A DNA stretch of 38,621 nt from positions 1 to 38,621 of the forward strand of contig BRYA01000402.1 in NCBI GenBank assembly GCA_030267965.1, written 5' to 3'. The position numbers were made by a program, and so were the translations under genes. Each line of letters opens with the position of its first letter. Position 1 is the first letter of the stretch. Below the pieces are notes generated by a model. That model searched no databases. It was not told the DNA's origin and was given only the letters and a program-made list of their open reading frames with translations. Positions 1 through 9,045 of this stretch are shown here, one piece after another. The stretch comes from Triparma columacea. Lineage: Eukaryota; Sar; Bolidophyceae; Parmales; Triparmaceae.

Positions 1-190
1 ATCCATCTACTACACTTCCACATTTTACTCATTAACACCTATAACACTCCTACAACACATCAACTCCACTTCTTAAATACCACAAACAACTACAACATTC
101 CCACAGCGCTTAACATACACCAAAAACACACACACATTATCATAACTATACCAAATCAAATCAATTTATCCTACAAATGTTGCTGCCCTA

Positions 191-2040
191 TTAGTCACTT
201 CCCAGCTCATCTTCTATCGGCACTACACTGCTTACTTTAGCCTTTCCACCTCCTACCCCTATAATATCTCCATCATCTGCGCCTCCAACACTTGCTCTCC
301 TAATACTTGCTCCTAAAGCACCTGCTAGACCATCCTCAGCTTCAGCATCAACACTTGCTCTCCTTACACTCTCTCTAATTCTAGCATCTCCATCTGCTGG
401 AACAAAATCTACAGGAACTGAAGCTTTTATCACATCAGTGAACCACTCCGGCTGCTCCTCTTCCCATTTAGCCCAGTTTGACGCAATCCATTTCCTTAAC
501 TCTCCTTCAATTGAGACCCAGTGATGCCTTGAGTTACCAAATACCTCAATCTTAATAGCATCACTCCCCCCTTCAAGGAAGTATGCCATTGAATAATCCT
601 TTGATGTCTGTGTGCTCCAGAAGGTGTTCCAGTACTTCTTCTCAATGTTCAAAAAGAAGACAGCAAAGCATAAAGTAGTCATAAGTATGAAATGTTTCAT
701 AATTGATGATGCAATATCAATTGCCTTCTCATCAACATAAGGTGAAGCTATATATATTGACATTGGGAGGCTTCCCATTGTCAACAGAATACCAAACGTC
801 CAATATGCTCCTCCAACTTCATTAGGATGCCGAAAGTGCACCAATGAAGTGAAGTCTACAATGATCTTTAGAATCATTCTGAAGAGAATACTAGACACAA
901 TCTCCATGTTACCCCCCAATGGCAACCAATACCAGAAGTCTCCCCTCAATAACTTGACCAAAATATACAGGCCAAGGTCAGCTCCAATGTAGAGAAAGGC
1001 CCAACTACCTCCAATTAAACCAAGAAGAACTATTGTTGTACACCTTATTAGAAGCATCCCTGCTGACAAGAGCAACATGGACACAAATACTATTGATCTC
1101 TTGCTTGCTTTTGCTGGTATATACCCATAGAAGTCTGGTGTTGCTTCTCTCTTAGCAGGGTCTGTGTCCCAGTCATAACTAATTGTTGCCGAGGCAAAGC
1201 CTGTTGTAATTGCTGACACTGCAACTGAAAGCCAAGCCGAAGTTCCAACATCTTTGTCACTGGTTGCTATAGCCATAAGTTGGATGATCACTCCAGGGAT
1301 TGCCTCAGCAAACATCTCAATAACTTTCATACCTGTCATTTCTGCCATTGAGTCAGTTGCAGCCCCAACCTTTTGCTTTGCTCCAGTTGCGACCCTATAA
1401 GCATCTACTGCAGGCTTGTATCCGAGCAAGATTGGAATCCACTCATGCACCACGCTCATAATCCCAAGCCTTCTATATTGCAACCAAACACCGAGCATCT
1501 GAATGCCAATTGACGCCACTAAACTTGCCAGAGAAGCTTTGAAGTACCCATACTTCTCATCATTCCAAAACATGTATGTCACATACACATCAGTCAGCAA
1601 ATCTGCCATACTAGTGATAGCCCCAACAGTCACTCTCATTTTCAACCCCCAAGGAACTTTCTCCAATAGCCTGTAGCTAATTGTCTCAAGCATAGGTCTG
1701 AACCACTCATACTCCACATCAAGCTCCTGCAAAGCAAAGAAATTTAAGATGAAGGCATCTACAGCAGCAACTGGCTGAGTATTAACAGCCAAACTCCTTG
1801 CTAGAGACTCACCAATCTCCCTTCCATCCTTCTCCTGCAGCTCAGTCGCCGTACCCTCTACCTTCCTTAACTTGCACAGCTTGTTCTTGACAACTGAGCC
1901 AAGCATTGGTGTGACAAACACATACTTCTCTGCGGCCGGTCTCAGAACATAGTTTGACCCTATAAATAGGCTCACTGCCTCCTCCTTTGTCATTCCCTTC
2001 TTCCTGAAATCTATTGCAACCACCAGTTGCTCGCCCAACA
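191..2040 (-). repeat. Module 3 of the tandem-module protein
   Basis: C-terminal module. Its membrane core is almost identical in DNA to modules 1 and 2 (for example 1170-1310 against 3030-3170 and 6050-6200). Its tail at about 205-290 matches the module 1 tail at about 5095-5165 (DIIGVGGGKA motif), which module 2 lacks. Confidence 0.85.
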
Positions 2041-5000
2041 ACTGTCCTATTTTGTTAGGATCAAAACCTGCATAGTCTTTCGTAGTATCATTCACAGCAT
2101 GTGAAGCAATTAGTGCGCCTCCACCATCTGCGCCTCCAACACTTGCTCTCCTAATACTTGCTCCTAAAGCACCTGCTAGACCACCCTCAGCTTCAGCATC
2201 AACACTTGCTCTCCTCACACTCTCTATCCTTCTAGCATCTCCATCTGATGGGATAAAATCTACGGGAACCGTAGCTTTTATCACATCAGTGAACCACTCT
2301 GGCTGCTCCTCTTCCCATTTATCCCAGTTTGACAAAATCCATTTCCTTAACTCTCCTTCAAATGAGACCCATTGATGCCTTGAGTTACCAAAGACTTGAA
2401 TCTTTATAGCATCATTTTCTCCTTTAAGGAAATATGCCATTGTAAAATCCTTTGATGTCTGTGTGCTCCAGAATGTGTGCCAGTACTTCTTCTCAATGTT
2501 CAAAAAAAAGACAGCAAAGCATATGGTAGTTATTGGTATGAAATAGTTCATTATCGATGATGCAATATCAATTGCCTTTGCATCAACATAAGGTGAAGCG
2601 AAATATATTGACACTGGTAGTCTTCCCATTGTCAACACAAGACCAAACAACCAGTACACTCCCCCAACTTCATTAGGATGTCTATATTGTACAATTGAAG
2701 TGAAGTCTACAATGAACTTTGCAATCACTCTGAAAGTAATGCTATTCACAATCTCTAAGTTACCCCCTAATCGCATCCAATACCAAAAGTCTCCTCTCAA
2801 TATCTTAACCAACAAGTACAGACCAAGGTCAGCTCCAATGTAAAGAAAGGCCCAACTACCTCCAATCAACCCAAGAAGAACTATTGTTGTACACCTTATT
2901 AGAAGCATCCCTGCTGACAAGAGCAACATGGACACAAACACTAATGTTCTCTTGCTTGCTTTTGCTGGTATATAGCCGTAGAAGTCTGGTGCCTCTTCTC
3001 TCTTTGCAGGGTCCGTGTCCCAGTCATAACTAATTGTTGCTGTGGCAAAGCCTGTTGTAATTGCTGACACTGCAAGTGAAAGCCATGCTGAAGTTCCAAC
3101 ATCTTTTTTGTCACTGGTTGCTATAGCCATAAGTTGGATGATCACTCCAGGAATTGCCTCAGCAAACATCTCAACACATTTCGTAAGTGTCATCTCAAAC
3201 ACTGGGTCAGCTGCAGTCCCAACCTCCTGCTTTGCTCCAGTTGCGACCCTGTAAGCATCAACTGCAGGCTTGTACCCAAGCAAGATCGGAATCCACTCCC
3301 TAAACACCCTCTTCATCCCTGCCTTCCTATTCTGTCCCCACACAATAGTCATCTGCAACCCAATTGACAGTGCCAAACTTGCCAAAGAAGCCTTAAAGTA
3401 CCCATACTTCTTATCTCTCCAAAACTTGGATGTCACATACACATCAGTCAGCAAATCAACCATGCTTGTGGCAGCACCAACAGTGACCCTTGCCTTTAAG
3501 CCTAGGGTAGACTTCATGAATAGTTTCATAACTATTTCCTCAAGCATGGGCCTTAACCATACTTGTTCATTCATTACTTCTTGCACTTCAGTGAATTGAT
3601 GGGCCCACTCATCTACAGCATGAGCAGCAGTTGCTGTGGTCAACATGACTGCTGTCATTGCACTCCCAATCTCCCAACCCCTGGCTTCCTCCTCACTCTT
3701 ATCTTCTCCCTCGTTTGTGGCTCTCCTTTTAAATTTGTTCATAACTACAGCATACAGCATAGTTCTCATGAAAGCATGCTGCTCTGTAGTCTCTATTAGT
3801 GCTCTATTGTCAGCAATAAAGTCCCTCACGACCTCTACTTTACTGTCCCAAACAGTCCTTTTGTTCACTCTCTCCATCAGCTGCTCTCCAAACCTCCTCC
3901 CATCCTCCTTCCCTGCTTCTGTGCTCTTCAGAAGATTGTCAAAGTAGCGAGCAGCATCAGCTGCCATGGCCATGTGCTTGATTACACTCTGTTTGCTAGC
4001 AGCCTTTTCTAAACCCATTTGTCTAGTCATAAGTTCTACATCTGTCTTCATCTGGTCTGCCTGGCAAAACTTAGCGACAGTGAAATGTCCTCCTTGGTGA
4101 ACAATGATTACTAGTGTCTGGTTGTTAATTCTGTGAAGCTCAAGCTGGGATTCACCTCCGCTTTTAAGACCCCAAAAGAACGCTGCAACTTCCTTGTGGG
4201 ATGCTCTCACAGTTATTGAAGTCTTCCCCCAACCCATTCCGTTCTCTGCCTTTATCAATGTCTCTCCAGACAACGCACTACTTATCGCTTGAGCTCCAAC
4301 AATCTCGTCAAGGTGACTTTCAATCCCTGGTGCTCCCTCAATTGCAATCTCCTCAAACTTTGCAATGATCTGCTGTCTCTTGAAGGCATCAATCTCTTTG
4401 CTCTTATCAAACTTCTTCCGCAATTCAATCATGATGCTTGCATACCCGCTTGACAAGCGATTTATGATAAAACTTGGCACAGAGCCCTTGATGTCCACCT
4501 TTGAAGCAAATGTGACTCTAGTCTGGGGAACACCACCATTGGTTTTGAGTGCTTCAAATATCCAGGTAGTTTTTGTTGATGCAAGCACAGTTTGAGAGCT
4601 CAATGGGAAATCTTCATCAAGCAAGTTGGTGTCCTTATACACGGTCCAACAGACTTTGTCTCCTTCCTCCTTTTGCCAGCAAACAAAGCTTCTCCCCTCC
4701 CTATCAGAGAATCCTCGTACTCCAAGACTCCTCCTGCTTAAATACAGCTGGGAGTGGTTATTCAGCTTCTTTGTTTCGATCACCTTGTACCTCTTCTTTG
4801 CCTTTTTCTCTCTTGAATCCTTGATGAACTCATATGCCACACACTCTGCAAGTGAAGCATCTACGACAGTCTCGCACATGCCTGTCACAAGGCTTTCACC
4901 CTCAAGGTGCACAGCTTTCATCTTCACCCTGGGATCTGGACTCTTCACATTCTTGAATTTCTTGCTTGCTATGCACTTCCTATAAAACTCCTTGCCGTCC

Positions 5001-7345
5001 CTCACCACTGCTTCCTCCTCTTCGCTATAATCCTGCGGCTCATTCCTAATAATATTGGCAAGAGCCTTTAGCGCGGCTTGGTCAATCTCCTCCTCATCTT
5101 CTACCGGCACAATACTGCTTACGTCAGCCTTCCCACCTCCTACCCCTATAATATCTCTACCATAAGTGCCTCCAACACTTGCTCTCCTAATACTTGCTCT
5201 CAAAGCGCCTGCTAGACCACCCTCAGCTTCAGCATCAATACTTGCTCTCCTAAAGCTCTCTCTCCTTCTAGCATTTCCATCTGATGGAATGAACTCTACT
5301 GGTACTTTAGCCTTCATCACATCAGTAAACCACTCTGGCTGCTCCTCTTCCCACTTAGCCCAGTTTAAGCCAACCCATTTCTTAATTTCCCCTTCAATTG
5401 AGACCCAATGATGCTTTGACCTTTTAAAGACTGAAAACATTATTGCATCACTTTTCCCTTCAAGGAAAAATGCCATAGTCTTGTCCTTCCCTCTTTGTAT
5501 GCTCCAAAAAGTGTGCAAGTACTTCTTTTGAATATTCATAAAAAAGACAGCAAAGCACGTGGTAGTTATTGGTATGATATAGTTCATAATCAATGATGCT
5601 ATACTAATTGTGCTCTCATCAACATAAGGTGAAGCTACATATATTGACACTGGTAGGCTCGACATTGCCAACATAAGACCAAACAACCAATACACTCCCC
5701 CAACCTCGTTGGGATTTCTAAACTGCACCATTGAAGTGAAGTCTACAATGATCTTTAAAACCACTCTGAAGAGAATACTAGACACAATCTCCATGTTACC
5801 CCCCAACGGCATCCAGTACCAAAAGTCTCCCCTCAATATCTTAACCAACAAGTACAGACCAAGGTCAGCTCCAATGTAGAGAAAGGCCCAACTACCTCCC
5901 ATCAACCCAAGAAGAACTATTGTTGTACATCTTATTAGAAGCATCCCTGCTGTAAAGAGCAACATTGACACAAACACTAATGTTCTCTTGCTTGCTTTTG
6001 CTGGTATATACCCATAGAAGTCGGGCGCCTCTTCTCTCTTAGCAGGGTCTGTGTCCCAGTCATAACTAATTGTTGCAGAGGCAAAGCCTGTTGTAATTGC
6101 TGACACTGCAACTGAAAGCCATGCTGAAGTTCCAACATCTTTGTCACTGGTTGCTATAGCCATAAGTTGGATGATTACTCCAGGAATTGCCTCAGCAAAC
6201 ATCTCAGCCACTTTCATAGATGTCATTTCAAACATTGGGTCAACTACAGTCCCAACCTCTTGTTTTGCCCCAGTTGCTACCCTATAAGCATCAACTGCAG
6301 GCTTAAATCCAATCAAAATTGGAAACCATTCCCTCATCACCCTCATCATCCCCAACTTTCTATTCTGTGCCCAAATACCAAGCATCTGAAGCCAAATTGA
6401 CACTGCCAAACTTGCCAAAGAAGCCTTAAAGTACCCATACTTCTTATCACTTCGAAACTTGGATGTCACATACACATCAGTCACCAAATCAGTCATGCTC
6501 AGCACTGCACCTATCATAACCCGTGCTTTCAAGCCAAAGTTTGTCTTGAGGAATAACTCCTTAACAACAACCTCGAGCATTGGTCTTAGCCAGCCATGCT
6601 CTCTCATGACTTCTTGTACCTCAGAGTGCTCCCCTGCCCAGACACTTATTGCTTCCTCAGCAGACGTTGTAACTGACATGGTCTTTGTCAGCTCACTCCC
6701 AATCTTCCACCCCTTGGCTTCCTCCTCATTCTCATTCAAGCCCTCCTTTGCAGCGTCTCTTTTCAGCTTGTTCCTCACCACAGCGCACAACATGGTTTCG
6801 ACAAAATTGTTCCGCTCTATTAGCTCCCCCAGTGCTTGGTTTCTCGAGATGAAATCCTTTACGACCTTGACCTTACTTTCTCCGTTATGCCCACGTTTCC
6901 TCTTCTTCACTGTTTGCATCAACTGCTCGCCAATTCTTGTCCCAACCACTTCATTGGATTCCTCCTCCCTTGTGCTCATGTCACCATCAAGCACACTTGT
7001 GTTGTCATTTTCGGGAATGACAAGCCCGGTCTCATCATCAGCATTTGTGTGTGTCTCGATAACTTCTCTCTCCCCTTTGGTTAAAGCATCTGCAAGGGGG
7101 TCCATCACATCAATGTGGCTGGGCGCACCGAAGGGGGGGGGACTAGGGCTGGAGGGGAGCTGCGGACCATCGTCAGTCGTCGCAACATCAACTACTCCGC
7201 CAACGTCTGCTCCAATATCACTCTCGATGATGACCTTTTGTTCGCTCACAGCAGTGCCGCCTTCAGTTGCCTCAACCACGTCATCCTTTTTTACGCTCAC
7301 ATCTCCTAGGGCTGTAACACCATCAATGTCCGAATTTGTCGTCAT
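191..7345 (-). CDS. Giant membrane protein: three tandem XK-related-like modules with START-like linker
   Basis: Single exon, 2384 residues, starting at the ATG whose complement is 7343-7345 and ending in TAA at 191-193. Seen: an acidic N-terminus (~1-140) and three modules of ~600 residues at roughly 140-770, 1150-1750 and 1770-2384. Each has a helical leader, a D-L-x-T-D-V-Y-V-T motif (aspartates at 286/290, 1297/1301, 1915/1919), an E-x-x-x-E-A-I-P-G-x-x-x-Q-L motif (381-394 in module 1), about eight hydrophobic helices and a serine-rich tail with RRAS sites. Residues ~775-1010 look like a START lipid-binding domain; ~1020-1150 look like the first part of a second START. Known: XK-related scramblases carry a D-x-x-T-D motif in the first helix and an E-x-x-P-Q-x-x-L-Q helix. 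Inference: a membrane lipid scramblase/transfer protein. GC is lower than in most neighbours. The XKR assignment is by motif only and could be wrong; the gene itself is not in doubt. Confidence 0.9.
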   Translation of the reverse strand: MTTNSDIDGVTALGDVSVKKDDVVEATEGGTAVSEQKVIIESDIGADVGGVVDVATTDDGPQLPSSPSPPPFGAPSHIDVMDPLADALTKGEREVIETHTNADDETGLVIPENDNTSVLDGDMSTREEESNEVVGTRIGEQLMQTVKKRKRGHNGESKVKVVKDFISRNQALGELIERNNFVETMLCAVVRNKLKRDAAKEGLNENEEEAKGWKIGSELTKTMSVTTSAEEAISVWAGEHSEVQEVMREHGWLRPMLEVVVKELFLKTNFGLKARVMIGAVLSMTDLVTDVYVTSKFRSDKKYGYFKASLASLAVSIWLQMLGIWAQNRKLGMMRVMREWFPILIGFKPAVDAYRVATGAKQEVGTVVDPMFEMTSMKVAEMFAEAIPGVIIQLMAIATSDKDVGTSAWLSVAVSAITTGFASATISYDWDTDPAKREEAPDFYGYIPAKASKRTLVFVSMLLFTAGMLLIRCTTIVLLGLMGGSWAFLYIGADLGLYLLVKILRGDFWYWMPLGGNMEIVSSILFRVVLKIIVDFTSMVQFRNPNEVGGVYWLFGLMLAMSSLPVSIYVASPYVDESTISIASLIMNYIIPITTTCFAVFFMNIQKKYLHTFWSIQRGKDKTMAFFLEGKSDAIMFSVFKRSKHHWVSIEGEIKKWVGLNWAKWEEEQPEWFTDVMKAKVPVEFIPSDGNARRRESFRRASIDAEAEGGLAGALRASIRRASVGGTYGRDIIGVGGGKADVSSIVPVEDEEEIDQAALKALANIIRNEPQDYSEEEEAVVRDGKEFYRKCIASKKFKNVKSPDPRVKMKAVHLEGESLVTGMCETVVDASLAECVAYEFIKDSREKKAKKRYKVIETKKLNNHSQLYLSRRSLGVRGFSDREGRSFVCWQKEEGDKVCWTVYKDTNLLDEDFPLSSQTVLASTKTTWIFEALKTNGGVPQTRVTFASKVDIKGSVPSFIINRLSSGYASIMIELRKKFDKSKEIDAFKRQQIIAKFEEIAIEGAPGIESHLDEIVGAQAISSALSGETLIKAENGMGWGKTSITVRASHKEVAAFFWGLKSGGESQLELHRINNQTLVIIVHQGGHFTVAKFCQADQMKTDVELMTRQMGLEKAASKQSVIKHMAMAADAARYFDNLLKSTEAGKEDGRRFGEQLMERVNKRTVWDSKVEVVRDFIADNRALIETTEQHAFMRTMLYAVVMNKFKRRATNEGEDKSEEEARGWEIGSAMTAVMLTTATAAHAVDEWAHQFTEVQEVMNEQVWLRPMLEEIVMKLFMKSTLGLKARVTVGAATSMVDLLTDVYVTSKFWRDKKYGYFKASLASLALSIGLQMTIVWGQNRKAGMKRVFREWIPILLGYKPAVDAYRVATGAKQEVGTAADPVFEMTLTKCVEMFAEAIPGVIIQLMAIATSDKKDVGTSAWLSLAVSAITTGFATATISYDWDTDPAKREEAPDFYGYIPAKASKRTLVFVSMLLLSAGMLLIRCTTIVLLGLIGGSWAFLYIGADLGLYLLVKILRGDFWYWMRLGGNLEIVNSITFRVIAKFIVDFTSIVQYRHPNEVGGVYWLFGLVLTMGRLPVSIYFASPYVDAKAIDIASSIMNYFIPITTICFAVFFLNIEKKYWHTFWSTQTSKDFTMAYFLKGENDAIKIQVFGNSRHQWVSFEGELRKWILSNWDKWEEEQPEWFTDVIKATVPVDFIPSDGDARRIESVRRASVDAEAEGGLAGALGASIRRASVGGADGGGALIASHAVNDTTKDYAGFDPNKIGQLLGEQLVVAIDFRKKGMTKEEAVSLFIGSNYVLRPAAEKYVFVTPMLGSVVKNKLCKLRKVEGTATELQEKDGREIGESLARSLAVNTQPVAAVDAFILNFFALQELDVEYEWFRPMLETISYRLLEKVPWGLKMRVTVGAITSMADLLTDVYVTYMFWNDEKYGYFKASLASLVASIGIQMLGVWLQYRRLGIMSVVHEWIPILLGYKPAVDAYRVATGAKQKVGAATDSMAEMTGMKVIEMFAEAIPGVIIQLMAIATSDKDVGTSAWLSVAVSAITTGFASATISYDWDTDPAKREATPDFYGYIPAKASKRSIVFVSMLLLSAGMLLIRCTTIVLLGLIGGSWAFLYIGADLGLYILVKLLRGDFWYWLPLGGNMEIVSSILFRMILKIIVDFTSLVHFRHPNEVGGAYWTFGILLTMGSLPMSIYIASPYVDEKAIDIASSIMKHFILMTTLCFAVFFLNIEKKYWNTFWSTQTSKDYSMAYFLEGGSDAIKIEVFGNSRHHWVSIEGELRKWIASNWAKWEEEQPEWFTDVIKASVPVDFVPADGDARIRESVRRASVDAEAEDGLAGALGASIRRASVGGADDGDIIGVGGGKAKVSSVVPIEDELGSD
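2100..3900 (-). repeat. Module 2 of the tandem-module protein
   Basis: Middle module, about 3.0 kb from module 1 (START-like sequence lies between) and about 1.85 kb from module 3. It has a one-residue insertion (DKKDVG against DKDVG) in the loop near 3105. Its tail diverges after the second RRAS site. Confidence 0.85.
5095..6950 (-). repeat. Module 1 of the tandem-module protein
   Basis: First module, followed directly by the START-like linker encoded at about 3960-5020. The DLVTD aspartates are residues 286 and 290; the EAIPG helix is 381-394; the RRAS tail lies at about 5170-5260. Confidence 0.85.
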
Positions 7346-7399
7346 GTTGCTTTTGAACCAGAGGTATTTAACGTGCTCAAGCAGGAGTTGCTGGCAAGC

Positions 7400-8216
7400 A
7401 GAAGCGTTACGGGTCAGTATCTACAGACAAAAACTGTCGTCGGTGTGTTTTTGCACGCTTGCGCAGGAGAAGCCTTGCCGCAGTGGTGATGGAGGGCGCT
7501 GGGACTTCTCTGAGTTGGAGAGTCACCGAGAAGGCCTTGCAGGTAGAGTGGTGGTGCTCACACGCAAAAGCGTTACGGGTCAATATACACGTACGTATGG
7601 GTAGTGTCGGTATATATACGCGCTCAAGCAGGAGGAGCCTTGCCTCGGTGGTGATTGAAGGCGCCGGAACTGCTCTGAGGTGGAGAGTCACCAAGAAGGC
7701 CTTGCAAGCAAGTAAGTAATTCAGGTGCGTAGAAGCGTCACGGGTCAATATATACGTACGTATCGGTGGTGTTGGTATATAAACGCGCTCGAGCAGGAGA
7801 AACGTTGCCGCGGTGGTGATTGAGGGTACTCAACGGGAGGAAGTCACCGACAGGCCTTGCAGGAAAGGTAGTGGTGCCGGTGTGTGGAAGTGTTACGGGT
7901 CGGTCTAGACGTACGTATCGGTCGACTAGATGTATTTATGCAATCAAGCTGGAGGAGCGTTGCTGCAGTGGTGATTGAGGGTACTCAACGGGAGGAAGTC
8001 ACCGACAGGCCTTGGTGGTAAGGTGGTGGTGTAGGTGCGTAGAAGTGTCACGGGTCGGTCTAGACGTACGTATCGGTCGACTAGATGTATTTACACGATC
8101 GAGCAGGGGGAGCCTTGCCGCGAAGTTGATTAAGGTCGCTAGGACTGCTCTGGAGGTGCTTTTTGGAGGGTTTTCGGGAGTTAAAAATGCCTGCAAGTGC
8201 GCGAAATTTTACGGGT
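7400..8216. repeat. Tandem repeat, ~155-166 bp unit, about five copies
   Basis: A TTACGGGT/TCACGGGT landmark recurs at about 7405, 7571, 7736, 7891 and 8046, with a degenerate one at 8207, so the spacing is 166, 165, 155, 155 and 161 bp. Each full unit also holds a CAAGCAGGAGGAGCCTTGCC-like block, GTGGTGATTGAGG and AGTCACCGA(C/G)AGGCCTTG. Copies 4 and 5 are the most alike. Copies 2-5 contain the palindrome ACGTACGT (7589, 7754, 7909, 8064); in copy 3 it extends to ATACGTACGTAT at 7752-7763. No plausible protein is encoded. It lies just upstream of the giant gene's start codon. Confidence 0.85.
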
Positions 8217-9045
8217 AGGCGGAAGTAAGGCGAGGTTAGACGTAGGAATTAATTTGCGATTGCGCGACATTGAAACAAAAAGAAATGTGAAATTTTCTCA
8301 AATCCCCTCAGCCCATGTCCACAACGCCTTCGAATATTTCTTGAGTTTGAGGGTTGAAAATTTATCTCTCTACATCGTGGATTCTTGAGGCCGAAATAAT
8401 TCAGTTCGACGGGTACTGACGGCGGACCGATGATGGTAAAATTTTAGCTCGTTTCGACCACCGACACGAGATATAATAAAAACAAACCCCACTTTCCTTC
8501 CTTCTCCCTTCCCCCCCCCTTCTCCCCATCCCTCCCTCAGCCTCTACCCCCCCCTCCCTCCCTTCCCGGGGCATATATATCCGTCAATCCTTACCTTAAA
8601 ACAACCTCGCCCCTCTCACTCCTTCAGAAGTGGTTCAAGACTCTCCTCCTCCGAAGCAAAGCCGAAAGGACAAGCTTGCTCTGAGCTTCTAGCTACCTTG
8701 ACGGCAATCCAATCGCAAGGTGAAGGTGACGGTTTATGTATATATACAGGGCGTTACGATAAAGCGAAGGTCACGCGAAAGAACAACAGTATTTTTTGAG
8801 ACCTTGCTGGGGGGACAGACCTCAATCCTGCTGACTCAAGACCTCAAAGAAAAATGTTCTCAAGCCGTTTCTTGGACGAAATTTACGACATAAAACTAAT
8901 CAAACATTAGAGACTGCGTTAAAATGGTCAGCTGGACCACGCGTTGATGGCGTTTTACCGCGAACGTTAAATTTAAGCGTAACGTCTTCACCCCTCCCCT
9001 CAACCTCTCCATCCCAGGTGTCACCTGAAGAGGGGTTAGCGCGTT
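8217..9045. other. Intergenic, no gene recognised
   Basis: Holds a pyrimidine-rich stretch at about 8490-8575 with several C runs, then the sequence GCATATATAT near 8571. I found no coding potential, tRNA or spliceosomal RNA here. The 3' end of the minus-strand glycosyltransferase mRNA should lie at its right edge. Confidence 0.5.

Noticed and set aside
6459..7604. 381-codon open frame antisense to the giant gene's 5' end
   Set aside because: It is the complement of a biased coding region, its peptide is serine/leucine low complexity with no domain, and it runs into the tandem repeat.
8625..8720. Possible small structured RNA
   Set aside because: Compared by eye with U1, U2, U4, U5, U6 and tRNA landmarks; none match, and the inverted repeats are short.
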